The notes beneath the pieces were generated by a model, which saw nothing but the letters and a program-made list of their open reading frames with translations, was not told where the DNA came from and did not search any database. Of a stretch of 5,624 bases of DNA, positions 1 through 5,624 are shown one piece after another. The stretch is from Pseudomonadota bacterium (GTDB lineage: Bacteria; Pseudomonadota; Alphaproteobacteria; Rhizobiales; Aestuariivirgaceae), in assembly GCA_016522385.1 (NCBI GenBank), contig JAEKFU010000153.1, forward strand, positions 1-5,624, written 5' to 3'. A program made the position numbers and the translations under genes. Each line of letters starts with the position of its first letter. The first letter of the stretch is position 1.

Positions 1-432
1 AGGCCCGAAGCCAAGGATATTGCCATTGCAAAACTGGCTCAAGTTGGCTTGGGAGCAGAAGTCGGCGAGCTGTTTCCCGCCGAGTTATCGGGCGGTATGC
101 AAAAGCGTGTCGGCTTGGCACGGGCGATCGCAGCGGATCCGGAAATTATCTTTTTCGATGAGCCAACCACCGGTCTTGATCCGATCATGGCCGATGTCAT
201 CAACGACCTGATCGTCTCATGCGTCAAGCAATTGGGCGCCACTACAGTCTCGATTACTCACGACATGGTCTCGGCTCGCAAAATCGCCGATGACATCGCA
301 ATGATCTACACGGGCAAAATCATCTGGCAGGGTGCCGCCGGGACGATCGATCATTCCAACAATGCCCACGTCAACCAATTCATCCACGGCCGCGCCGAGG
401 GGCCAATCCAGATGGAAGTGCTTAGGCCTTAA
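1..432 (+). CDS. mlaF: MlaF-like phospholipid ABC transporter ATP-binding protein (5' end missing)
   Basis: This is the C-terminal 143 residues of an ABC ATPase, open in frame from base 1. Seen in the visible part: the ABC signature LSGGM (residues 29-33) followed by QKRVGLARAIA, the Walker B strand IIFFDEP (49-55), the D-loop GLDP (58-61) and the switch histidine in ITHD (H87). The Walker A motif and Q-loop lie upstream of the window. The motif after the H-switch (MVSARKIADDIAMIYTGKII) and the C-terminal FIHGRAEGPIQ resemble MlaF/Ttg2A rather than amino-acid or sugar importers. In that family the ATPase works with the MlaE permease and an MlaD-type MCE protein at the inner membrane to move phospholipids between the two membranes. 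The full protein is usually about 260-270 residues, so roughly half is present. An mlaE gene just upstream is expected by inference but cannot be seen. The TTG at 49 is an internal codon, not a start. Confidence 0.9.
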   Translation, partial: RPEAKDIAIAKLAQVGLGAEVGELFPAELSGGMQKRVGLARAIAADPEIIFFDEPTTGLDPIMADVINDLIVSCVKQLGATTVSITHDMVSARKIADDIAMIYTGKIIWQGAAGTIDHSNNAHVNQFIHGRAEGPIQMEVLRP

Positions 433-452
433 ACCGAGTTGGTTTGGTTTTT
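431..452 (+). terminator. Weak intrinsic-terminator-like hairpin after mlaF
   Basis: AAACC (431-435) pairs with GGTTT (441-445) around the 5-base loop GAGTT, and the run GGTTTTT ends at 452. The stem begins inside the mlaF stop codon (TAA, 430-432). It has only five pairs, three of them A-T, with two possible G-T wobble pairs outside, so it may terminate only partly. Its position straight after the stop and before a 230-base gap is what one expects of a terminator. Confidence 0.35.
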
Positions 453-650
453 CTTGACAGTCCTCACCGGGCGATAGACGGAGTCCAGAGACGATTAGCA
501 CGGCGGACCAAGCTGCCCTGGATCCCCGCCTTGGCCTGAATGACGAACTTGGCTACAGCGAAAGCACTCGACAAAGTTCTTATTTTGTTCTACTTGATAC
601 TCATTGCTGCTCCAAGCAGATCAACGCGGATTTCAAAACCAAATTCGACC

Positions 651-655
651 GGGAT
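651..655 (+). promoter_or_regulatory. Ribosome binding site supporting the GTG start of radA
   Basis: GGGAT lies seven bases before the GTG at 663. It is a partial Shine-Dalgarno match with normal spacing. Together with the protein family's N-terminus it favours 663 over the in-frame ATG at 540. Confidence 0.45.
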
Positions 656-662
656 CCAGTCA

Positions 663-2030
663 GTGGCCAAAGCCTCATCCAACTTCGTGTGCCAATCCTG
701 CGGCGCGCTGCATTCCAAGTGGTCCGGACGGTGTGACAGTTGTTCTGAATGGAATTCGATTGTCGAGGAATCTGGAGTTGCGCCATTGGCCGGGGCCAGG
801 GGGCAATCCATGCCCAAAGGTCGTGTCGGCAAGTTGGTTGGCCTGACCGGCAACAGTCCTGCCCCGCCACGCACATTGACCGGTATCAACGAATTTGACC
901 GGGTCACCGGCGGCGGTCTGGTGCCGGGAACGGGTGTGCTGATCGGCGGTGATCCGGGAATCGGGAAATCAACCCTATTGTTGCAGGCCATGGCGGCCCT
1001 TTCCGGCAAGGGTGGACACGTCATCTATGTATCGGGCGAAGAAGCGATTGATCAGGTGCGTTTGCGTGCGGAACGTCTCGGCGTCGCCGGCAGGGATGTA
1101 ATGCTGCTGGCGGAGACAAATGTCAGCGACATTCTCGCCACTATACGTGAAAGTGCGCCGGTGCCGACGGTGGTAGTCATCGATTCCATCCAGACCCTGT
1201 GGTCGCCGGTTATCGGGGCGGCACCGGGCACGGTTTCGCAATTGCGGGCCGGTTCGGAGGCACTGATCCGATTTGCCAAACAGACTGGTGCCTCGGTGCT
1301 GCTGGTCGGTCATGTCACCAAGGATGGTCAGATTGCCGGACCGAAGGTCATTGAACACATGGTTGACACCGTGCTCTACTTCGAAGGCGACCGCGGCCAC
1401 CAGTTCCGCATCCTGAGAGCGGTGAAAAACCGTTTTGGACCGACCGATGAAATCGGTGTCTTTGAGATGTCAGACCGCGGGCTTCAGGAGGTCGACAATC
1501 CATCTCGACTCCTCATGGGCGTGCGCGACACATCGACGCCCGGAACAGCGGTATTTGCCGGGATGGAAGGCTCCCGCCCGCTGCTGATGGAGGTGCAGGC
1601 ATTGGTTTCACAATCATCGCTGGGTACCCCGCGCCGGGCGGTCGTCGGCTGGGATTCGAACCGCCTTGCCATGATTGTGGCCGTGTTGGAGACGCGAGCA
1701 GGGATCGCTATCGGGGCGCATGACATCTATTTGAATGTTGCCGGCGGTGTCCGGGTGCGCGAGCCGGGAGCTGATCTGGCGGTGGCCGCCGCACTGGTCT
1801 CGTCGCTTTGTGCCATTGCCTTGCCCTTCGACGCGGTGTTTTTCGGCGAGATCGCACTGTCAGGCGCGGTGCGGCCGATCGGTCAAACCGAACAACGCCT
1901 CAAAGAAGCCGCAAAACTAGGGCTCAACCGGGCGGTGATCGCTGCGGGTGCTGAAACGCCTTGCGTAACGGGCGTTGATCTAAAACTAATGGACGATCTG
2001 TCGGCACTTGCCGCCTGGATCACCAGCTAG
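663..2030 (+). CDS. radA: DNA repair protein RadA (Sms), branch-migration helicase
   Basis: RadA is a RecA-like, DnaB-type hexameric ATPase that drives branch migration of recombination intermediates in the cytoplasm. Read from GTG 663 the product is 455 residues, close to E. coli RadA (about 460). Seen in order: a four-cysteine zinc finger (C10, C13, C24, C27) with the typical KWSGRCD segment; Walker A GDPGIGKST (96-104); a Walker B strand ending in VVVIDS (D174); the RadA-specific KNRFG motif (255-259); and a C-terminal Lon-protease-like domain from about residue 270, with NVAGGVRV and FGEIALSG (from F394). That domain is generally non-proteolytic in RadA. The open frame continues up to an ATG at 540, which would add 41 residues containing a hydrophobic stretch. 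RadA normally begins just before the zinc finger, as VAKASSNFVC does here, so I take GTG 663. The gene is followed by 127 bases and then cvpA on the same strand. Confidence 0.95.
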   Translation: MAKASSNFVCQSCGALHSKWSGRCDSCSEWNSIVEESGVAPLAGARGQSMPKGRVGKLVGLTGNSPAPPRTLTGINEFDRVTGGGLVPGTGVLIGGDPGIGKSTLLLQAMAALSGKGGHVIYVSGEEAIDQVRLRAERLGVAGRDVMLLAETNVSDILATIRESAPVPTVVVIDSIQTLWSPVIGAAPGTVSQLRAGSEALIRFAKQTGASVLLVGHVTKDGQIAGPKVIEHMVDTVLYFEGDRGHQFRILRAVKNRFGPTDEIGVFEMSDRGLQEVDNPSRLLMGVRDTSTPGTAVFAGMEGSRPLLMEVQALVSQSSLGTPRRAVVGWDSNRLAMIVAVLETRAGIAIGAHDIYLNVAGGVRVREPGADLAVAAALVSSLCAIALPFDAVFFGEIALSGAVRPIGQTEQRLKEAAKLGLNRAVIAAGAETPCVTGVDLKLMDDLSALAAWITS

Positions 2031-2143
2031 ACGCACAAGACCGATCCAATTGGATTTGCTCATGACTCCTGTGCTAAAGCTGCCTATAGTTTGACAAACG
2101 GACCGGGGCATGCTCCCAAGGCGCACTTGTAGTTAGTTCTGCT

Positions 2144-2153
2144 GGAGATGAGG
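2144..2153 (+). promoter_or_regulatory. Ribosome binding site of cvpA, inside a palindrome
   Basis: Two overlapping purine matches precede the ATG at 2158: GGAG at 2144-2147 (ten bases away) and GAGG at 2150-2153 (four bases away). The second lies in the perfect palindrome ATGAGGCCTCAT (2148-2159), which runs into the start codon. The first is probably the usable site. Confidence 0.5.
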
Positions 2154-2157
2154 CCTC

Positions 2158-2799
2158 ATGCCAAAACTGCAAATTCTCGACTTCATTTTGATCGGCATAA
2201 TGCTGATTTCTGGCTTGCTGGCGCTAATGCGCGGCTTTACCCGGGAAGTCTTGTCACTGGTTGCCTGGGGCGCTGCCGCACTGGCCGCTTTTTTCGCCGT
2301 GTTCACGCCAGAATTGGTGCAGCTGGCACAGCCATACACAAACAGCGAGCTCATTTCGAAGATAGCAGTCGGCAGCGCTGCGTTTCTGGTGGTTCTGCTG
2401 ATCATGTCGGTGATCAGTGTCAAGCTGGCCGATCTGGTCCTGGATTCGGCCGCAGGCGCTTTCGACCGCACGTTGGGCTTCGCGTATGGGTTGGGCCGCG
2501 GGCTGCTGCTTGTTGTTATTGCTTATCTTTTCTATATCTGGTTGACCCCCATCGACAAGCGTGAAGATTGGGTGCGCGATGCGACGTCGCGGCCGGCGAT
2601 AGAGCGGGTGGGTCAGTTTATAATCTCGTTCCTGCCACCTGAAATAGCTGAAACCCTAGAAGGTAAAACCTATCTGGGCAGCCGCGATCAGGCGGGAACA
2701 GACCGCGAAAGGACCGAGCAAGGCGATGATGGTTATAAGGCAAACCAGCAGCGCCAAATTGACCAGCTGATCGAAAGCACCCAAGGTGGTAGTAATTGA
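2158..2799 (+). CDS. cvpA: CvpA family inner-membrane protein
   Basis: The protein has 213 residues and four likely membrane segments at about 7-24, 31-49, 69-90 and 106-129. Family hallmarks are visible: a charged turn R25-G-F-T-R-E30 followed by VLSLVAW between segments 1 and 2, and FDRTLGFAYGLGRG (102-115) leading into segment 4. CvpA was named for its need in colicin V production in E. coli and is otherwise linked to envelope stress tolerance. Its biochemical activity is not known. E. coli CvpA is about 160 residues. The extra length here is a polar C-terminal tail from about residue 165, rich in D, E, Q, R and G, which I expect to be soluble. The gene is followed after 57 bases by purF, the same pairing as in E. 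coli, and the two are probably co-transcribed. The ATG at 2158 is the first good start. An overlapping frame from ATG 2148 gives a protein without family features. Confidence 0.92.
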   Translation: MPKLQILDFILIGIMLISGLLALMRGFTREVLSLVAWGAAALAAFFAVFTPELVQLAQPYTNSELISKIAVGSAAFLVVLLIMSVISVKLADLVLDSAAGAFDRTLGFAYGLGRGLLLVVIAYLFYIWLTPIDKREDWVRDATSRPAIERVGQFIISFLPPEIAETLEGKTYLGSRDQAGTDRERTEQGDDGYKANQQRQIDQLIESTQGGSN

Positions 2800-2845
2800 G
2801 CTCGACAGGGCTGAGATTTCGGGCATCCAAAGCTCTGCGATGTGA

Positions 2846-2850
2846 AAAGG
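2846..2850 (+). promoter_or_regulatory. Ribosome binding site that decides the purF start
   Basis: AAAGG ends six bases before the ATG at 2857. The alternative in-frame GTG at 2842 lies upstream of this element and has no purine-rich site of its own, so the ATG is preferred. Confidence 0.5.
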
Positions 2851-2856
2851 TTGAGG

Positions 2857-4344
2857 ATGGTCGACGGCAACACACCTTCGCACGATGCGTCTGACTTTGA
2901 TCTTGATGGCGATTTGCTACATGAGGAATGCGGCGTTTTCGGCGTGTTCGGACATGATGATGCAGCCGCGCTGACCGCACTGGGGATGCACGCATTGCAG
3001 CATCGCGGCCAGGAAGCAGCCGGTGTGGTGAGCTATGATGGTGACCGGTTTCATGCCGAGCGGCGCATCGGCCTAGTTGGTGACAGCTTTTCCAAGCAAT
3101 CGACCATCGACCGTCTGCAGGGCCGGTCTTCGGTTGGCCATGTGCGCTATTCGACCACCGGGGGGACGATCCTGCGCAACGTACAGCCGATGTTTGCCGA
3201 ACTGGCAACAGGTGGCCTCGCCATCTGCCACAATGGCAACATCACAAACGGTTTGACCTTGCGCAGGGAGTTGATTACCGAAGGTGCAATTTGCCATTCA
3301 ACCTCAGACACTGAAGTGATCCTGCATTTGGTCGCCCGCTCCAGAAAGCCGCGAATTGTCGAGCGCTTCATCGATGCCCTCAGGATGCTTGAAGGGGCTT
3401 TTTCTCTGGTTGCGATGACCAACAAGAAGATGATCGGCGTTCGCGATCCGCACGGCATCCGCCCACTGGTACTGGGCGAGTTGAACGGCAGTTATATCCT
3501 GGCGTCGGAAACTTGTGCGCTTGACATTATTGGTGCGCGTTTCGTACGCGAGATCGAGAATGGCGAAGTGGTAGTGATCACCAAAGATGGAGTTGAATCG
3601 CTACACCCGTTCCCGAAAATGCGCGAGCGGCTCTGCATATTTGAGTATGTGTATTTCTCCAGGCCGGACAGTGTTCTGGCCGGCCGGTCGGTCTATGAAG
3701 TGCGCAAGCAGATGGGCGACCAACTGGCCCGCGAAGCGTCGGCCGACGCCGATGTCGTGATACCGGTGCCAGATTCCGGTGTGCCGGCAGCCATCGGGTA
3801 CGGGCAAAGCTCGGGCATCCCCTTCGAGCTTGGCATTATCCGTAATCACTATGTTGGCCGCACCTTTATTGAGCCGACCCAGCAGATCCGGGCGCTGGGT
3901 GTTAAGCTGAAGCACAATGCCAACCGCGCAGTTATCGAAGACAAGCGCATTGTGCTGATCGATGATTCCATCGTTCGCGGCACAACTTCGGTCAAGATCG
4001 TCCAGATGATGCGCGAGGCCGGCGCCAGCGAAGTGCATATGCGCATTGCCAGTCCGCCTATAACCCATCCGGACTTCTATGGCATCGATACACCCGATCG
4101 ACGTTCCCTGTTGGCGGCAACCCATTCGCTCGAGCAGATGCGTCAGTTTATCAATGTCGATTCCCTGGCCTTCCTAAGCATTGACGGTCTTTATCGGGCA
4201 GTTTGCCAGGAAGACCGAGACGCGGTGCGCCCGCAATTCACCGATCACTGTTTCACAGGCGACTATCCGACGCCGCTGACGGATGTTGATGGCGCTTCAG
4301 GGCATGATCCAAGGCAACTTTCGCTGCTCGCCGAAGCTGGATAA
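2857..4344 (+). CDS. purF: Amidophosphoribosyltransferase (glutamine PRPP amidotransferase)
   Basis: PurF catalyses the first committed step of purine synthesis: PRPP plus glutamine gives 5-phosphoribosylamine, glutamate and pyrophosphate. Read from ATG 2857 it has 495 residues. The N-terminal Ntn glutaminase domain has the nucleophile C25 in HEECGVFG, so a 24-residue propeptide must be cut off after E24. Other glutaminase residues are present: R97 in HVRYSTTGG, N126-G127 in CHNGN and D151 in TSDTE. The C-terminal phosphoribosyltransferase domain carries the PRPP loop VLIDDSIVRGTTS (366-378). Compared with the Bacillus subtilis enzyme as I recall it, whose 4Fe-4S cluster is held by mature C236, C382, C437 and C440, this protein keeps C260 (mature 236) and C465 but has D406 (mature 382) and T462 at the other two. 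It probably lacks the cluster. An in-frame GTG at 2842 would add five residues but lacks a binding site. The gene sits between cvpA and an SDR gene. Confidence 0.97.
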   Translation: MVDGNTPSHDASDFDLDGDLLHEECGVFGVFGHDDAAALTALGMHALQHRGQEAAGVVSYDGDRFHAERRIGLVGDSFSKQSTIDRLQGRSSVGHVRYSTTGGTILRNVQPMFAELATGGLAICHNGNITNGLTLRRELITEGAICHSTSDTEVILHLVARSRKPRIVERFIDALRMLEGAFSLVAMTNKKMIGVRDPHGIRPLVLGELNGSYILASETCALDIIGARFVREIENGEVVVITKDGVESLHPFPKMRERLCIFEYVYFSRPDSVLAGRSVYEVRKQMGDQLAREASADADVVIPVPDSGVPAAIGYGQSSGIPFELGIIRNHYVGRTFIEPTQQIRALGVKLKHNANRAVIEDKRIVLIDDSIVRGTTSVKIVQMMREAGASEVHMRIASPPITHPDFYGIDTPDRRSLLAATHSLEQMRQFINVDSLAFLSIDGLYRAVCQEDRDAVRPQFTDHCFTGDYPTPLTDVDGASGHDPRQLSLLAEAG

Positions 4345-4359
4345 TTTGCTGTCAAAGTG

Positions 4360-5088
4360 ATGACCAAACCTCTTGAGAACCGCATTGCGGTCGTCACAGG
4401 TGCTTCGCGCGGCATCGGTTATGCCATTGCAAAGCAGCTTGCGGTAAACGGTTCGCATGTTGTCGCTGTGGCTCGTACGGTTGGCGGCCTTGAGGACCTT
4501 GACGACGAAATTACGCAGGCCGGTGGTTCGGCGACGCTGGTGCCAGTCGATCTTCTGGAACACGATGCTATCGATCAACTCGGCGCCGCCATTCATGAGC
4601 GCTGGGGCAAGTTGGACATCCTGATCGGCAATGCTGGAATACTCGGAATGTTGACCCCTCTGGGGCATCTTGAGCCGAAAGTGTGGGATGAGGTCATGGC
4701 GGTCAACGTGACCGCGAACTGGCGGCTGATCCGGTCCCTGGATCCGCTCTTGCAGCGTTCCGACGCCGCCCGAGCCGTGTTCGTGTCCTCAGGCGCTGCA
4801 CATAGCAATCATGCCTATTGGGGCGCATATTCGATTTCCAAGGCCGCGCTTGAAGCGATGGTCAAAACCTATGCAGCGGAAACCGCGAGCACGCCGGTCC
4901 GTGCAAATTTACTGAACCCGGGGCCGATCCGCACAGCCATGCGTGCAAGGGCAATGCCGGGTGAAGATCCGCAGTCACTGCCGAGACCCGATGAGCTGGC
5001 CGCGGCGATGATCGAGATTTGCCTACCGAGCTGCATCCAATCTGGCGCGATCTTTGATTTCGAAAACGGCAAGCTGCGTCTGCGCTGA
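4360..5088 (+). CDS. YciK-like short-chain dehydrogenase/reductase
   Basis: This 242-residue classical SDR is predicted to use NAD(P) in a cytosolic oxidation or reduction. The Rossmann fold has the cofactor motif TGASRGIG (13-20), D64 in the adenine-side VDL strand, and NAG (91-93), where the family's usual NNAG is GNAG. The catalytic set is complete: N116, S144, Y157 and K161, with Y157 in the WGAYSISK motif. R39 after the second strand hints at NADP, by analogy only. The stretches around PLGHLEPKVWDEVMAVNV, WGAYSISKAA, and NPGPIRTAMRARAMPGEDPQ closely resemble E. coli YciK as I remember it, so I place it in that group. The substrate is unknown. The gene begins 15 bases after the purF stop with no good Shine-Dalgarno site, which suggests translation coupled to purF. 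GTG 4357, directly before the ATG, is an equally possible start and adds one residue. Confidence 0.9.
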   Translation: MTKPLENRIAVVTGASRGIGYAIAKQLAVNGSHVVAVARTVGGLEDLDDEITQAGGSATLVPVDLLEHDAIDQLGAAIHERWGKLDILIGNAGILGMLTPLGHLEPKVWDEVMAVNVTANWRLIRSLDPLLQRSDAARAVFVSSGAAHSNHAYWGAYSISKAALEAMVKTYAAETASTPVRANLLNPGPIRTAMRARAMPGEDPQSLPRPDELAAAMIEICLPSCIQSGAIFDFENGKLRLR

Positions 5089-5233
5089 TCAGGCCGTCAT
5101 ATTCTTGTTCCGCGACTCTAGCGTTAATGCCTCGTGAACAGCGGTTTCATGGCAAGTTAAGGGGATTGGCTTAGGATTTGCACTGCATGACGCTCAATTC
5201 CCCAATCGGCACACAAGCCAGGGAAATGGAAGC
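5089..5233 (+). other. Intergenic stretch after the SDR gene; possible leader of the small ORF
   Basis: No gene is visible in these 145 bases on either strand. There is no clear intrinsic terminator after the SDR stop. A GANTC site (GACTC, 5114-5118) lies close to TTAA-N7-TGAAC (5124-5139), which is one base from the CtrA consensus TTAA-N7-TTAAC. GGGGATTG (5161-5168) can pair with CAATTCCCC (5195-5203) across a 26-base loop with one bulged base. No convincing -35/-10 pair was found. Confidence 0.3.
5220..5225 (+). promoter_or_regulatory. Possible ribosome binding site of the small ORF
   Basis: AGGGAA lies eight bases before the ATG at 5234, a fair Shine-Dalgarno match at good spacing. It is one of the main reasons to take the short ORF seriously. 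Confidence 0.4.
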
Positions 5234-5374
5234 ATGAAGATACTCGCGTTGACATTGGAATTAATGGCCCGCATGGCCTTGTTTACCGCCGTCATGGCGC
5301 TGAGCATTGGTAGTATTGGTCAGCGACGCCAGCCGGCAACCGTTAAGCAACCACCGAAACGGCCACAAGCTTGA
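5234..5374 (+). CDS. Possible 46-residue membrane protein, unrecognised
   Basis: I do not recognise this protein. It starts with ATG after a fair Shine-Dalgarno site and encodes 46 residues. Residues 3-28 are mainly hydrophobic (MKILALTLELMARM, then ALFTAVMALSIGSIG), interrupted by E9 and R13. One membrane helix at about 10-28 is plausible, and a signal peptide is an alternative. The tail from residue 30 is short, proline-rich (P34, P40, P41, P44) and basic (R31, R32, K38, K42, R43). By the positive-inside rule the tail would stay in the cytoplasm. The stop codon lies inside a perfect hairpin. An ORF of this length can arise by chance, so the evidence is the combination of binding site, hydrophobic segment and basic tail. 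It lies 145 bases after the SDR gene on the same strand and probably has its own transcript if it is real. Confidence 0.45.
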   Translation: MKILALTLELMARMALFTAVMALSIGSIGQRRQPATVKQPPKRPQA

Positions 5375-5386
5375 AGTAGTTCAAGC
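5369..5386 (+). repeat. Perfect inverted repeat (7-bp stem, 4-base loop) over the small ORF stop
   Basis: GCTTGAA (5369-5375) and TTCAAGC (5380-5386) pair perfectly around the loop GTAG. The TGA stop (5372-5374) is in the left arm. No T-run follows on either strand, so it is not a standard intrinsic terminator. It could protect or mark the 3' end of a transcript between convergent genes. Confidence 0.5.
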
Positions 5387-5461
5387 GTTCCCAGCACTTA
5401 CAGATTTGGCCCCCTACCCGCCGGCGAGGGCAGCTATCAGCTTAAAGCGCATTCGCACACT

Positions 5462-5624
5462 CTAGCGGTCGAGTGCATCTATATCTTCCAATTGAACAAA
5501 TCTATACCAGGCGCCATCGACTTCTGTGGCGAAAGTTCCGTCTTCCAGCGTCATAACCCGGCGGCCATGATGTGACCATTCGTCAACTGCGGCCGGATGG
5601 CGATTGGCATCATAAAGCTGCGGC
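5462..5624 (-). CDS. C-terminal end of an unrecognised protein (5' end outside the window)
   Basis: The frame read leftwards from base 5623 is open for 53 codons and ends in TAG at 5462-5464. The start lies beyond the right edge. The visible residues look like real protein: polar and charged with spaced aromatics, for example PQLYDANRHPAAVDEWSHHG, then RRVMTLEDGTFATEVDGAWY, and ending VQLEDIDALDR. The other two - strand frames are broken by stops in this stretch. There is no membrane segment, so it is probably soluble. I do not recognise the family and cannot name a function. The gene converges on the + strand cluster, with 87 bases between its stop and that of the small ORF. Confidence 0.6.
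   Translation of the reverse strand, partial: PQLYDANRHPAAVDEWSHHGRRVMTLEDGTFATEVDGAWYRFVQLEDIDALDR

Noticed and set aside
454..459. Perfect TTGACA, a possible -35 box upstream of radA
   Set aside because: The best -10 candidates (GATAGA, TAGACG around 473-480) are poor and at 13-15 base spacing, so no promoter is called.
590..1400. Long - strand ORFs opposite radA
   Set aside because: They are antisense open frames of a GC-rich gene, with low-complexity translations and no motifs. The + strand frame is unambiguous RadA.
2085..2096. TATAGT followed by TTGACA upstream of cvpA
   Set aside because: TATAGT has no -35 partner at 16-18 bases, and TTGACA has no AT-rich -10 at the right distance (bases 2114-2119 are TCCCAA).
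2148..2564. 138-codon ORF overlapping cvpA in another frame
   Set aside because: The product is rich in R, G, H and C with no recognisable domain, its ATG abuts GGAG with no spacing, and the overlapping cvpA frame has clear family motifs.
2618..3208. 196-codon - strand ORF opposite the cvpA-purF junction
   Set aside because: It crosses two well-supported genes on the other strand and its translation has no family features.
5409..5431. GC-rich inverted repeat (GCCC with GGGC, inner CGCCGGCG) as a bidirectional terminator
   Set aside because: The outer stem has four pairs, the inner part cannot continue it without mismatches, and there is no T-run on either strand.

Overview
The window looks like an ordinary chromosomal housekeeping region of an alphaproteobacterium. 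The support is moderately GC-rich coding sequence, an MlaF of the proteobacterial type, a propeptide-bearing PurF, and the order mlaF - radA - cvpA - purF - SDR. I recall clusters of this kind from alphaproteobacteria, but I could not check that here. I see no sign of a mobile element, CRISPR array, rRNA, tRNA, phage gene or toxin-antitoxin pair.

Layout. Bases 1-432 are the 3' part of an mlaF-like ABC ATPase gene whose start lies outside the window. A 230-base gap follows, with a weak terminator-like hairpin just after the mlaF stop. radA (DNA branch-migration helicase) runs 663-2030. cvpA (four-helix inner-membrane protein) runs 2158-2799 and purF (glutamine PRPP amidotransferase, first step of purine synthesis) 2857-4344. 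A YciK-like short-chain dehydrogenase/reductase gene runs 4360-5088 and starts only 15 bases after the purF stop. All five are on the + strand. cvpA, purF and the SDR gene are probably one operon, and radA may have its own leader.

From 5089 to 5461 no large gene is visible. The stretch holds a possible 46-codon membrane-protein ORF (5234-5374) with a fair ribosome binding site and a perfect 7-bp hairpin over its stop codon. At the right edge, 5462-5624 on the - strand is the 3' end of an unrecognised gene running towards the others, so the gene cluster ends at a convergent junction.

How the genes relate: PurF makes phosphoribosylamine for purine synthesis. CvpA is encoded next to purF in many proteobacteria, but its link to purines is not understood. 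RadA handles recombination intermediates and MlaF powers phospholipid trafficking between the membranes. These look like conserved neighbours rather than one pathway. I found no convincing novel system. The items most worth a second look are the PurF, which keeps the processed propeptide but lacks two of the four iron-sulfur cysteines, the SDR tightly linked to purF, and the small ORF with its hairpin.
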